64,000 nucleotides of DNA from contig NZ_FNRV01000001.1 of the NCBI RefSeq assembly GCF_900105115.1, forward strand, positions 1,860,001-1,924,000. Reading direction: 5' to 3'. A program made the translations under genes and the position numbers. This DNA comes from Pseudomonas mohnii. Its GTDB lineage: Bacteria; Pseudomonadota; Gammaproteobacteria; Pseudomonadales; Pseudomonadaceae. Shown here piece after piece: positions 18,110 through 25,960 of the stretch. How positions within the stretch are numbered: the first letter of the stretch is position 1; each line of letters opens with the position of its first letter. Below the pieces are notes generated by a model. The model made no database searches. It saw only the letters and a program-made list of their open reading frames with translations, and was not told the DNA's origin.

Positions 18110-19621
18110 ATGAATAACAAAAACAACGACCAAAGCCTTACGCAAATAGAAACCCACGGGGTCGAACAGATCCCGGATAACGAACGCACCGCAGGCCCGA
18201 CGGACCTGTTCCGGATGATCTTCGGTGGTTCGAATACCTTTGCTACCGCCGTACTCGGCAGCTTCCCGGTGCTGTTCGGCCTGTCTTTCCAGGCAGGCGT
18301 CTGGGCGATTGTGCTGGGCGTGTTGCTGGGTTCGCTGATCCTCGCGCCAATGGGCCTGTTCGGCCCGATCAACGGCACCAACAACGCCGTGTCTTCCGGT
18401 GCGCACTTCGGCGTGCACGGGCGGATCGTCGGTTCGTTCCTGTCGCTGTTGACCGCCATCGCCTTCTTCTCGCTTTCGGTGTGGAGTTCGGGCGATGCAC
18501 TGATCGGTGGTGCCAAACGCCTGATCGGCCTTCCGGAAACCGACCTGACCCTGGGCCTGGCCTACGGTCTGTTCGCGATCCTGGTGCTCACGGTATGCAT
18601 CTATGGCTTCCGCTTCCTGCTGTGGGTCAACAAGATCGCGGTGTGGAGCGCCAGCCTGCTGTTCCTGCTGGGTGTCTTCGCCTTCGCCGGTCCTTTCGAT
18701 GTGAACTACGCCGGCACCGTCAACATGGGCCAGCCAGGTTTCTGGGCGGCGTTCATCGGTGCGGCACTGGTGGCCATGAGCAACCCGATTTCCTTCGGCG
18801 CGTTCCTCGGCGACTGGTCGCGCTACATCCCGCGTGAAACCTCCAAGCGCCGGATCATGGCCGCAGTGGTGATCTCGCAGATCGCGACATTCATCCCGTT
18901 CCTGTTCGGCCTGGCCACCGCCACCATCGTAGCGATCAAGGCCCCGGACTACATCGCGGCCAACAACTATGTCGGCGGCCTGCTGGCGGTCTCGCCGAGC
19001 TGGTTCTTCCTGCCGGTGTGCCTGATTGCAGTGATCGGCGGCATGTCCACCGGCACCACGTCGCTCTACGGCACCGGGCTGGACATGTCCAGCGTGTTCC
19101 CGCGGGTACTGTCACGGGTCAAGGCCACGCTGCTGATCGGTGTGATGTCGATTGCCTTCATCTTCATCGGGCGCTTCGCGGCGAACCTGGTACAGAGCGT
19201 GTCGACCTTCGCCGTGCTGATCATCACCTGCACCACCCCGTGGATGGTGATCATGATCATCGGCCTGCTGGTACGCCGCGGTTTCTACTGCCCGGATGAC
19301 CTGCAAGTGTTTACCCGCGGCGAAAAAGGTGGCCGCTACTGGTTCACCCACGGCTGGAACTGGCGTGGCCTGGGTGCCTGGATCCCGAGTGCGGCCGTCG
19401 GCCTGTGCTTCGTGAACCTGCCGGGGCAATTTGTCGGGCCGCTGGGCGAAATGGCCGGCGGAATCGACATCAGCCTGCCGGTCACCCTGGGCCTGGCGTC
19501 GGTGGTGTACCTGACGTTGCTCAGCCTGTTCCCGGAATCACGGGAAGTGTTCGGCCCGCGGGATGCACGCAGCAAGGGTTCGAATTCACTCGGTAAATCG
19601 GCGGCTCGACAAGTCGCCTGA
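18110..19621 (+). CDS. NCS1-family permease (purine/cytosine permease-like), probably for a guanidino compound
   Basis: 503 residues, about 12 membrane helices, family signature near the N-terminus (DLFRMIFGGSNTFATAVLG). NCS1 members are proton or sodium symporters for nucleobases and related nitrogen compounds. Position within the gbu cluster (PA1419 equivalent) suggests uptake of 4-guanidinobutyrate or a related substrate; that is inference from context. ATG at 18110 preceded by GGAGCAGATC. A REPIN follows the stop. Confidence 0.82.
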   Translation: MNNKNNDQSLTQIETHGVEQIPDNERTAGPTDLFRMIFGGSNTFATAVLGSFPVLFGLSFQAGVWAIVLGVLLGSLILAPMGLFGPINGTNNAVSSGAHFGVHGRIVGSFLSLLTAIAFFSLSVWSSGDALIGGAKRLIGLPETDLTLGLAYGLFAILVLTVCIYGFRFLLWVNKIAVWSASLLFLLGVFAFAGPFDVNYAGTVNMGQPGFWAAFIGAALVAMSNPISFGAFLGDWSRYIPRETSKRRIMAAVVISQIATFIPFLFGLATATIVAIKAPDYIAANNYVGGLLAVSPSWFFLPVCLIAVIGGMSTGTTSLYGTGLDMSSVFPRVLSRVKATLLIGVMSIAFIFIGRFAANLVQSVSTFAVLIITCTTPWMVIMIIGLLVRRGFYCPDDLQVFTRGEKGGRYWFTHGWNWRGLGAWIPSAAVGLCFVNLPGQFVGPLGEMAGGIDISLPVTLGLASVVYLTLLSLFPESREVFGPRDARSKGSNSLGKSAARQVA

Positions 19622-19653
19622 TCAAACGCATTACCTTCGGCCAACGCATGACC

Positions 19654-19742
19654 TGTGGGAGCGGGCTTGCCCGCGATGAACGATGACGCGGTCTGTCTGA
19701 CAGATCGCTGTACTCCCATCGCGGGCAAGCCACGCTCCCACA
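19654..19742. repeat. REPIN between the two gbu-cluster transporters
   Basis: TGTGGGAGCGGGCTTGCCCG at 19654 and the inverse (CATCGCGGGCAAGCCACGCT...) ending at 19742 are inverted REP arms of the same family as 14686-14778; the right arm has one extra base (GCCACGC). It separates genes of the same direction and may stabilise the upstream mRNA end. Confidence 0.9.
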
Positions 19743-19810
19743 GGGATTGATGTTCCCGCAGGAATTGATTTTCGCTTCACCATAAAAAAGACAATCGGAG
19801 ACACGCCATC

Positions 19811-21190
19811 ATGGCATTGGATTTATTCGTCGTACTCATCTACGCCGCCGCGATGCTGCTTCTTGGCTACTACGGCATGCGCAAAGCCAAGACCAACGAA
19901 GACTTTTTGGTCGCAGGTCGTAACCTCGGCCCGAGCCTGTACATGGGCACCATGGCGGCTACCGTTCTCGGCGGCGCGTCCACCGTGGGCACCGTGCGTC
20001 TGGGTTACGTACATGGCATTTCCGGCTTCTGGCTGTGCGCCGCACTGGGTTGCGGGATCGTTGCGCTGAACCTGTTCCTGGCCAAACCGCTGCTGAAACT
20101 GAAGATCTACACCGTTACCCAGGTGCTGGAGAAGCGCTACAACCCGATGGCCCGCTCCGCGAGCGCGGCGATCATGCTGGCGTACGCGCTGATGATCGGC
20201 GTGACGTCGATCCTGGCCATCGGCACCGTGCTGCAAGTGTTGTTCGGCCTGCCGTTCTGGGTGTCGGTACTGCTGGGCGGTGGCGTGGTCGTGATCTACT
20301 CGGCCATTGGCGGCATGTGGTCCCTGACCCTGACCGACATTGTCCAGTTCGTGATCAAGACCGTCGGCCTGATGTTCATCCTGTTGCCAATCTGCCTGTA
20401 CCGCGTGGGCGGCTGGGATGAGTTGGTGTTGAAACTGCCGGCGGCAAGCTTCAGCTTCACCACCATCGGCTGGGACACCATCATCACCTACTTCATGATC
20501 TACTTCTTCGGCATCCTGATCGGTCAGGACATCTGGCAACGGGTGTTCACCGTCAAGACCGCGAAAGTCGCTCAGGTCGCCGGTACGGCTGCCGGCATCT
20601 ACTGCATCATCTACGGCCTGGCCTGCGCCCTGATCGGCATGGCGGCTCACGTACTGATCCCGGATCTGGACAACGTCAACAACGCCTTCGCCGCCATCGT
20701 CAAACTGTCCCTGCCGGACGGTATCCGTGGCCTGGTGATCGCTGCCGCCCTGGCCGCCATGATGTCCACCGCCAGCGCCGGCCTGCTCGCCGCTGCCACC
20801 ACCCTGACCGAAGACCTGCTGCCAAAACTGCGCGGCGGCAAGCAGTCGAGCCTGGGCCTGAACCGCTTGGTCACAATGTTGACCGGCATCGTGGTGCTGG
20901 GTATCGCCCTGGTGGTCAACGACGTGATCAGTGCGCTGACCCTGGCATACAACCTGTTGGTAGGCGGCATGCTCATCCCGTTGATCGGCGCGATTTTCTG
21001 GAAACGCGCAACCACCGCCGGCGCCATCGCCAGCATGGGCCTGGGCTTCGCCACTGCCCTGCTGTTCATGGTCAAGGATGGTCTGGACGCCAACACCCCG
21101 ATCTACTACAGCCTGGGCGTAGGCCTGGTGAGCTTCGTGGTTGTCAGCCTGATGTCCCGTCGCCCGGTGACACTGGCAAGCGCCGCCTAA
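19811..21190 (+). CDS. Sodium:solute symporter (SSS family)
   Basis: 459 residues, about 13 membrane helices, LeuT-fold SSS features (GYYGMRKAKTNEDFLVAGR near the first helices, and the central NLFLAKPLLKLKIYTVTQVLEKRY). Inner-membrane sodium-coupled uptake. RBS CGGAG before ATG 19811. In the PAO1 order this is PA1418. It is the last gene before a strong terminator, so it belongs to the gbu set. Two unrelated transporters in one set suggest uptake of more than one guanidino or amino substrate. Confidence 0.85.
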   Translation: MALDLFVVLIYAAAMLLLGYYGMRKAKTNEDFLVAGRNLGPSLYMGTMAATVLGGASTVGTVRLGYVHGISGFWLCAALGCGIVALNLFLAKPLLKLKIYTVTQVLEKRYNPMARSASAAIMLAYALMIGVTSILAIGTVLQVLFGLPFWVSVLLGGGVVVIYSAIGGMWSLTLTDIVQFVIKTVGLMFILLPICLYRVGGWDELVLKLPAASFSFTTIGWDTIITYFMIYFFGILIGQDIWQRVFTVKTAKVAQVAGTAAGIYCIIYGLACALIGMAAHVLIPDLDNVNNAFAAIVKLSLPDGIRGLVIAAALAAMMSTASAGLLAAATTLTEDLLPKLRGGKQSSLGLNRLVTMLTGIVVLGIALVVNDVISALTLAYNLLVGGMLIPLIGAIFWKRATTAGAIASMGLGFATALLFMVKDGLDANTPIYYSLGVGLVSFVVVSLMSRRPVTLASAA

Positions 21191-21221
21191 GCTGAATATA
21201 ACGACTTGATGCTTTCTTCGG

Positions 21222-21255
21222 CGGGTGTGGCGTCGGTTGCCACACCCGTTTTTTT
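21222..21255 (+). terminator. Rho-independent terminator of the gbu cluster
   Basis: Stem CGGGTGTGGC / GCCACACCCG with a 7-base loop followed by seven T residues, 31 bp after the symporter stop. Confidence 0.95.
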
Positions 21256-21274
21256 CGTCTGAAGGAAACTGCTT

Positions 21275-22000
21275 ATGAAAATCGTCAGCCGCGATCAGTG
21301 GTTCGAAGTCAAACAGCTCAGTGACGGCATTCGCCTGATTCACGAGCCGTACATCCGGCCCTTCTACCGCTGCAACCTCTGGCACATTCAAGGCCGTGAC
21401 AAGGACCTGCTGCTGGACAGCGGCTCAGGGCTGGTCAGCCTGCGCGAGCAATTGCCGTGGATCACCGAGCGGCCATTGGTGGCGGTGGCCAGTCATTGCC
21501 ATTTCGATCACATCGCCGGGCATCACGAATTTTCCGAGCGCCTGGTGCATCCCGCCGAAGCGGACATCCTCGCCGCACCGGACGGCGAAAACGACTTGAG
21601 CAGGGCGTTCGTCGGTGACGATATGTTCGAGGCGCATCCGGATTGCCCGCTTTGCTACGCCGAGTACAGCGTCAAGGCCGCGCCAGCCACGGGCTTTGTC
21701 GAAGATGGAGATGTGCTGGATCTGGGCAATCGGGTGTTGCAGGTTGTGCACACGCCAGGACACTCGCCAGGCGGCATCTGCCTGTACGAAGCGGAAACCG
21801 AGACCCTGTTCAGCGGCGATATCATCTACGACGGACCGTTGATCGAAGACGCCTACCATTCCAACCTCGATGACTACGCGCGCAGTCTGCAACGCTTGCA
21901 CGCCCTGCCGATCCGCACGGTGCATGGCGGCCATTTCGACAGTTTCTCCGGAGAACATTTGCGCCACATGATTGACGAGTGGCAACGCTGCCACGGCTGA
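21275..22000 (+). CDS. MBL-fold metallo-hydrolase
   Basis: 241 residues of metallo-beta-lactamase fold. Metal motif HCHFDH at residues 74-79, later HTPGHSPGG, SGDIIYDG and GGH for the remaining ligands. Related proteins hydrolyse thioesters or lactones (glyoxalase II-like), but no substrate is indicated. RBS AAGGAAA before ATG 21275. It follows the terminator of the gbu cluster and precedes the carrier-like gene by 69 bp. Confidence 0.85.
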   Translation: MKIVSRDQWFEVKQLSDGIRLIHEPYIRPFYRCNLWHIQGRDKDLLLDSGSGLVSLREQLPWITERPLVAVASHCHFDHIAGHHEFSERLVHPAEADILAAPDGENDLSRAFVGDDMFEAHPDCPLCYAEYSVKAAPATGFVEDGDVLDLGNRVLQVVHTPGHSPGGICLYEAETETLFSGDIIYDGPLIEDAYHSNLDDYARSLQRLHALPIRTVHGGHFDSFSGEHLRHMIDEWQRCHG

Positions 22001-22069
22001 AGCCTGCTGTACTCATTTTCAGGATATTCAACGCAGGGAAAACAACGATTACGCCCTCGAAGAACCATC

Positions 22070-22321
22070 ATGAAAAAAGCTGCCGTTCGTGCCGCGGTGC
22101 ATCACTTCATCAGCCGACTGCTGGAGAGTCAGGATGACTTCGACGACAACGCCAGCCTGGCGCAGTTGGGATTGGATAAAACGGATATCGAAGAGTTGAT
22201 CTTCCATCTGGAAGATGAGTTCGGCTTGACGGCGTTTACCGCCGAGGAGGACCAACTGCTCAAAACGGCCAGGACGGCCAGAGACTTGAGTCGGTTTTTG
22301 CTGGAAATCGGCAGACATTAA
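22070..22321 (+). CDS. Acyl-carrier-protein-like protein lacking the phosphopantetheine serine
   Basis: 83 residues with the four-helix ACP pattern and acidic helix II (DIEELIFHLEDEFGL). In ordinary carriers the motif before helix II is DSL, with Ser carrying phosphopantetheine; here it is LGLDKTDIEEL, so Lys37 takes the Ser place and Thr38 follows. The protein therefore probably cannot be loaded in the usual way and may act as a binding partner. The upstream 69 bp lack a terminator, so it could be read through from the MBL gene. Confidence 0.75.
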   Translation: MKKAAVRAAVHHFISRLLESQDDFDDNASLAQLGLDKTDIEELIFHLEDEFGLTAFTAEEDQLLKTARTARDLSRFLLEIGRH

Positions 22322-22358
22322 CAATCATGATTGCCGGTTGTAACAATCCGTACGCGCC

Positions 22359-22461
22359 CCTGCAGGAGCAAGGTTGCTCGCGAAAACTTCCAGGCGACGC
22401 GTACTTCAAGACAATCAGCGTGATCGTTAACGTCCATCGCGAGCGGGCTCGCTCCTACAGG
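22359..22461. repeat. REP-type inverted pair
   Basis: CCTGCAGGAGCAAGGTTGCT at 22359 and the inverse AGCGGGCTCGCTCCTACAGG ending at 22461 make an imperfect inverted pair of a second REP family. It begins where the minus-strand 42-codon gene ends and could end that transcript. Confidence 0.8.
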
Positions 22462-22462
22462 A

Positions 22463-22591
22463 TTACCGGCGACGCGGTTGGCGTCGGCGTTGTTCGTCGT
22501 CCGTGCGAATTGGCACAGGTTGCAGAGGCGGTTCGATCAAACCGAGTGCGACACCCAGGTCATGCAGCCAGTTCTGAATTTTCTCTTTCAT
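22463..22591 (-). CDS. 42-aa small protein, PA1414-like
   Basis: ATG at 22591 behind AGGGGG (RBS), 42 codons, TAA at 22463-22465. The product begins MKEKIQNWLHDLGVALGL, then a Pro-rich stretch (IEPPLQPVPIR), and ends in an Arg-rich tail (RRRQPRRR). It strongly recalls the conserved small protein PA1414 of P. aeruginosa, a locus reported to be induced at low oxygen and to give the sRNA SicX; both are from memory. Synteny agrees, since the gbu block (PA1418-PA1422) lies next to it. An ANR-type box lies upstream. An amphipathic N-terminal helix is likely; function unknown. Confidence 0.72.
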   Translation of the reverse strand: MKEKIQNWLHDLGVALGLIEPPLQPVPIRTDDEQRRRQPRRR

Positions 22592-22647
22592 GATGCCCCC
22601 TTCAGGGTAGTGCCGAGCGGCCGGAATTCTGTAGCCCCTTCGCTCTG

Positions 22648-22729
22648 ATAATAGTCTGAAGTGCTGTGCAATGCTCGATCAAATTGGCAATGATCTGTTA
22701 CTGAATCGATCACAATTGACCAATGTCAA
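22648..22729 (-). promoter_or_regulatory. ANR/FNR-type box and promoter of the PA1414-like gene
   Basis: TTGAC-CAAT-GTCAA at 22716-22729 is a perfect FNR/ANR dyad. On the minus strand a TATTAT (-10 like) lies at 22653-22648, which would set a start near 22641, the box centre near -81, and a leader of about 50 nt. A half-site TTGATC at 22682-22677 lies near -40. The box sits just upstream of the end of the adjacent minus-strand LysR gene. Confidence 0.6.
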
Positions 22730-22730
22730 C

Positions 22731-23636
22731 TCAGGCAATCGCACGCGCCTGAATCTGCGCCGACGGATAGACCGCCTGTTGCTGCTCGATCCACGCATTC
22801 AGGTTGGCCCCGACCATGCCCTTGCGCCACATCAGCCACGTGGTCGCCGTGGCAAAAGGCTCGGCCAGCGGGTGTACCGCCACGCTTTCACGGCCCGGCA
22901 GACTGGCGAGCATCGACTCCGACATCAGCGCCACCCCGGAACCGGCAATCACGCACGCAAGCATCCCCGGATAGGACTCGATCTCCATGGCCCGCCCCAT
23001 CGCTGCGTGATCATGGGAAAACCACGACTCCAGGCGCATCCGGTAAGAGCAGCCCTGACGAAAGGTGAACACCGAACGCCCTTCCACATCCCGCGCGCTG
23101 AGCACCGGTGGGTGGTCGGCTTCGCTGACCAGTACCAGTTTCTCTTCGCACAACAGCACACCGTCCAATCCCGCCAGCTCCGGCGGCCCGTCCACCAGCG
23201 CCGCATCGAGCCGGCCGGTCAGCAAGCCCTCAAGCAATTCGCCACTGGGCCCGGATTGCACCTGAAGGTTCACCGCCGGGTAGGTTCGGTGATAACGCGC
23301 CAAGAGCGCCGGAAGGTGAATCGCAGCAGTGCTGTACATGGTGCCGAGCACGAAGTCGCCGGCCGGTTGCCCCCCCTGTACGGCGGCATGAGCCTCATCG
23401 TGCAAGGCAAACAACTTGGTGGTGTAGTCCAGCAGGACTTTCCCCGCGGGCGATAGCTGTAAACGCTGACGCTCGCGCAGGAACAGTTCGACCCCCAGTT
23501 GCTCTTCCAGCTGTTTAAGCCGGGTCGACAGGTTGGACGGCACCCGGTGCAGGCGTTCAGCAGCACGGGTGATGGACTCTTCCTCCGCCACAGCCTGGAA
23601 AATTCGCAATTGACTGAATTCCACGCCATTCTCCAA
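22731..23636 (-). CDS. LysR-family transcriptional regulator
   Basis: 301 residues; N-terminal HTH (SQLRIFQAVAEEESITRAAERLHRVPSNLSTRLKQLE, given here as its key features: FQAVAEEES and RAAERLHRV) and substrate-binding domain. Divergent from the MFS exporter gene with a 91-bp gap, so it probably controls that gene. No ligand can be named. Confidence 0.85.
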   Translation of the reverse strand: MENGVEFSQLRIFQAVAEEESITRAAERLHRVPSNLSTRLKQLEEQLGVELFLRERQRLQLSPAGKVLLDYTTKLFALHDEAHAAVQGGQPAGDFVLGTMYSTAAIHLPALLARYHRTYPAVNLQVQSGPSGELLEGLLTGRLDAALVDGPPELAGLDGVLLCEEKLVLVSEADHPPVLSARDVEGRSVFTFRQGCSYRMRLESWFSHDHAAMGRAMEIESYPGMLACVIAGSGVALMSESMLASLPGRESVAVHPLAEPFATATTWLMWRKGMVGANLNAWIEQQQAVYPSAQIQARAIA

Positions 23637-23727
23637 ACAAGAACAAGTTACTCACTATTATTCATTTTTAAAGAAAGTCAATCAGTCCTAGCCTGACGGT
23701 CATTGATCTTCTGGTGGAACTCCGACC

Positions 23728-24915
23728 ATGTCTCCCTTGATCCGCTTGCTTGCCTGTTTTGTCGCCTTGATGATGGCCATGGGCATCGGCCGTTTTGCCC
23801 TGACGCCGCAACTGCCGCATCTGCTCAGCGAAGGCCAGATCGACCTGACCGACGCCGGACTGATTGCCGCCGCCAATTACCTGGGCTATTTCGTCGGTGC
23901 TGTGGACGCGATGTTCTCTCGTCGTCCCGAGCAAGTGCGCCGCCGCCTGCTGGGCGGTCTGTGGCTGTGTGTGCTGCTGACCCTGGCGTCGTTCTGGGCC
24001 AACGGGTTCTGGTCGCATCTGTTGCTGCGCTTTGGCACCGGCGTGGCCAGCGCCTGGGTATTGGTGATGATTACTGCGCTGAGTCAGCCACTGGCGGCTG
24101 CCACCGGGCGCCCGCGGCTCGGCGCCGTGGTATTTGCCGGACCGGGTCTGGGAATTTTTCTGACCGGGGTGCTGGCCTTGGTCGCGAACCTCTTGGGCCA
24201 GACGTCTGCCACGTTGTGGCTGGTGTATGCCGCCGTCGCCCTGTTGATGTTGTTGGGGGTTCTGCGATTTCTGCCCCGGCCCACCGCGACCGCACCTGCC
24301 ACTGCCACTGCCAGCGTCGCAAGCTCATCCCATCGAGGCATCGGCCGTTTGGGCGTGGTCTATGGACTGTACGGCCTGGGCTACATCATCCCGGCCACTT
24401 TTCTGTCGCAAATGGCCAACGCGCAGTTCCACGGGCATTGGCAGGCCGATCTGTTCTGGCCGTGCTTCGGCCTGGCAGCGGCGATTGGCGTGGTGTTGGT
24501 GAGTCTGCGTCGACAAGCGGCCAATACCACGCGTCAATGGCTGACGCTGACCTTATGGATGCAAGCCGCCGGGGTCTTCGCTTGCCTGCTGGGCAATGGT
24601 CCGGGGCTCGTGCTGGGAGTGATCTTGTGTGGCACACCATTCCTGGCCTGCATGCAGTTGGTGATGCAACGTTCACGGGAGCTGGCGCCCCACGCCAGCC
24701 AACGCAACGCCGGGCTGCTGACCGCCTGCTTTGCCGTGGGCCAGCTCAGCGGGCCGTTGCTGGCAGCATTGAGCAGCCATTTCAGCGGTGGCTTGCAACC
24801 TGCGCTGGTGATCGCCGGCAGCGGTTTGCTGCTGGCCGGCGGATTGCTCTTGAGTCCGGTCAACGCTGCCCGAGCGCTTTGCGCAAACGGCGACGCACCC
24901 ACTGCTCAGCGCTGA
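23728..24915 (+). CDS. MFS transporter, YbfB/YjiJ family
   Basis: 395 residues with about 12 membrane helices. The N-terminal segment (ACFVALMMAMGIGRFALTP) is typical of YbfB/YjiJ-like major facilitators. Substrate unknown; many LysR-linked members are exporters. ATG at 23728. The last 56 bp overlap the 3' end of the convergent EamA gene. Confidence 0.85.
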   Translation: MSPLIRLLACFVALMMAMGIGRFALTPQLPHLLSEGQIDLTDAGLIAAANYLGYFVGAVDAMFSRRPEQVRRRLLGGLWLCVLLTLASFWANGFWSHLLLRFGTGVASAWVLVMITALSQPLAAATGRPRLGAVVFAGPGLGIFLTGVLALVANLLGQTSATLWLVYAAVALLMLLGVLRFLPRPTATAPATATASVASSSHRGIGRLGVVYGLYGLGYIIPATFLSQMANAQFHGHWQADLFWPCFGLAAAIGVVLVSLRRQAANTTRQWLTLTLWMQAAGVFACLLGNGPGLVLGVILCGTPFLACMQLVMQRSRELAPHASQRNAGLLTACFAVGQLSGPLLAALSSHFSGGLQPALVIAGSGLLLAGGLLLSPVNAARALCANGDAPTAQR

Positions 24916-25792
24916 CAAACGTGATGCCCAGCAGCACCAGCACGGCCCCGATGACAAAGTTGAGGCTGAGTTTTTCTCCCAGCAGCACCACGCCGAACGT
25001 GACGCCGAACAACGGCGTCATGAACGAAAAGACCGCCAGGTTCGCCGCCAGATACCGGCGCAACAGCCAGAACCAGGTCAGATAGCTGAAGAACGACACC
25101 ACCAGGCCTTGAAACAACACGCTGGCCACCGCCACGGTGGTCAAGCTGACGTGGGTGATCTGACCGCTGAGGAGCGCGATCAACAGCAGCCCGACGAAGC
25201 CGACGATCAACTGATAAAACAAGGTCAGGGTCACCGGCGCTTCCGACAATCGCGAAGCACGCACCACCACCGTGGTGGCCCCCCAGGCGGCACCGGCCAA
25301 TACCCCCAGCGCATCGCCCATCAGCATGCGGTGATCAAGGTTGGCCCAGGACACGCCACCGGCAAACGCAACGGCAATGCCGACGAAGGCGAGGAAGATT
25401 CCCAACCATTGCACCGGCCTCAAGCGCTCGCTCGGCAACAACCAATGCACACCCAACGCGGTAAAAATCGGCGCGGTATAGAGGAACACCGACATATGGG
25501 CCGCCGTGGTCAGTTGCAGGCCTTCGGAGATGAAGAAAAACTCCAGGCCAAACAGAGCCCCGGCCAACAAGCCGCCGCGCCAGGTGGTGCCGACTTGATC
25601 CCAGCCGCCCTTCCAGCAGATCAACAACCCGACGAGCAACGCGGACATGCCCGAACGCCCCGCTGCCTGCATGACCGGTGCGATGTCAGGTGCCGCCCAC
25701 TTGATCATCACCTGTTGAACGCCCCAGATCAGGCACAACCCCAGCATCACTTGCAGGGCAAATCCATCGGCGCTACGCCGGGCGACGCTCAC
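24860..25792 (-). CDS. EamA-family (DMT) transporter
   Basis: 310 residues with ten predicted helices in two EamA repeats (first from LQVMLGLCLIWGVQQVMIKW, second around MLMGDALGVLAGAAWGATTV). These are metabolite or amino-acid exporters of the inner membrane. The 3' end overlaps the MFS gene in antisense by 56 bp. No neighbouring regulator on its side. Confidence 0.85.
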   Translation of the reverse strand: MSVARRSADGFALQVMLGLCLIWGVQQVMIKWAAPDIAPVMQAAGRSGMSALLVGLLICWKGGWDQVGTTWRGGLLAGALFGLEFFFISEGLQLTTAAHMSVFLYTAPIFTALGVHWLLPSERLRPVQWLGIFLAFVGIAVAFAGGVSWANLDHRMLMGDALGVLAGAAWGATTVVVRASRLSEAPVTLTLFYQLIVGFVGLLLIALLSGQITHVSLTTVAVASVLFQGLVVSFFSYLTWFWLLRRYLAANLAVFSFMTPLFGVTFGVVLLGEKLSLNFVIGAVLVLLGITFVSAEQWVRRRLRKALGQR

Positions 25793-25847
25793 CGCAAGAC
25801 CTCAAGAACAACACACAACATGGCAGTGACTCGACAGTAAAAGCAAA

Positions 25848-25883
25848 GCCCCGAGCGGCTTGTCGAACAAGCGGCGTCGGGGC
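25848..25883 (-). terminator. Terminator after the NCS1 gene
   Basis: GCCCCGA / TCGGGGC outer stem with an inner GCTTGT / ACAAGC stem; on the minus strand it is followed by TTTGCTTTT. It is 78 bp past the NCS1 stop. Confidence 0.75.
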
Positions 25884-25960
25884 GAAAAATTATGCTGTCG
25901 ATTATTAACCAGACGGCCAGAAATTTCCGCCTGATAGAGACCTTTAAATTCCCGCTTGCG

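Noticed and set aside
19823..21391. 522-codon frame antisense to the SSS symporter
   Set aside because: His/Gln-rich shadow; the plus-strand protein has clear membrane helices.
22327..22593. 88-codon plus-strand frame over the REP pair and opposite the small gene
   Set aside because: It reads through a REP palindrome; the minus-strand 42-codon frame has a proper RBS and a recognisable product.
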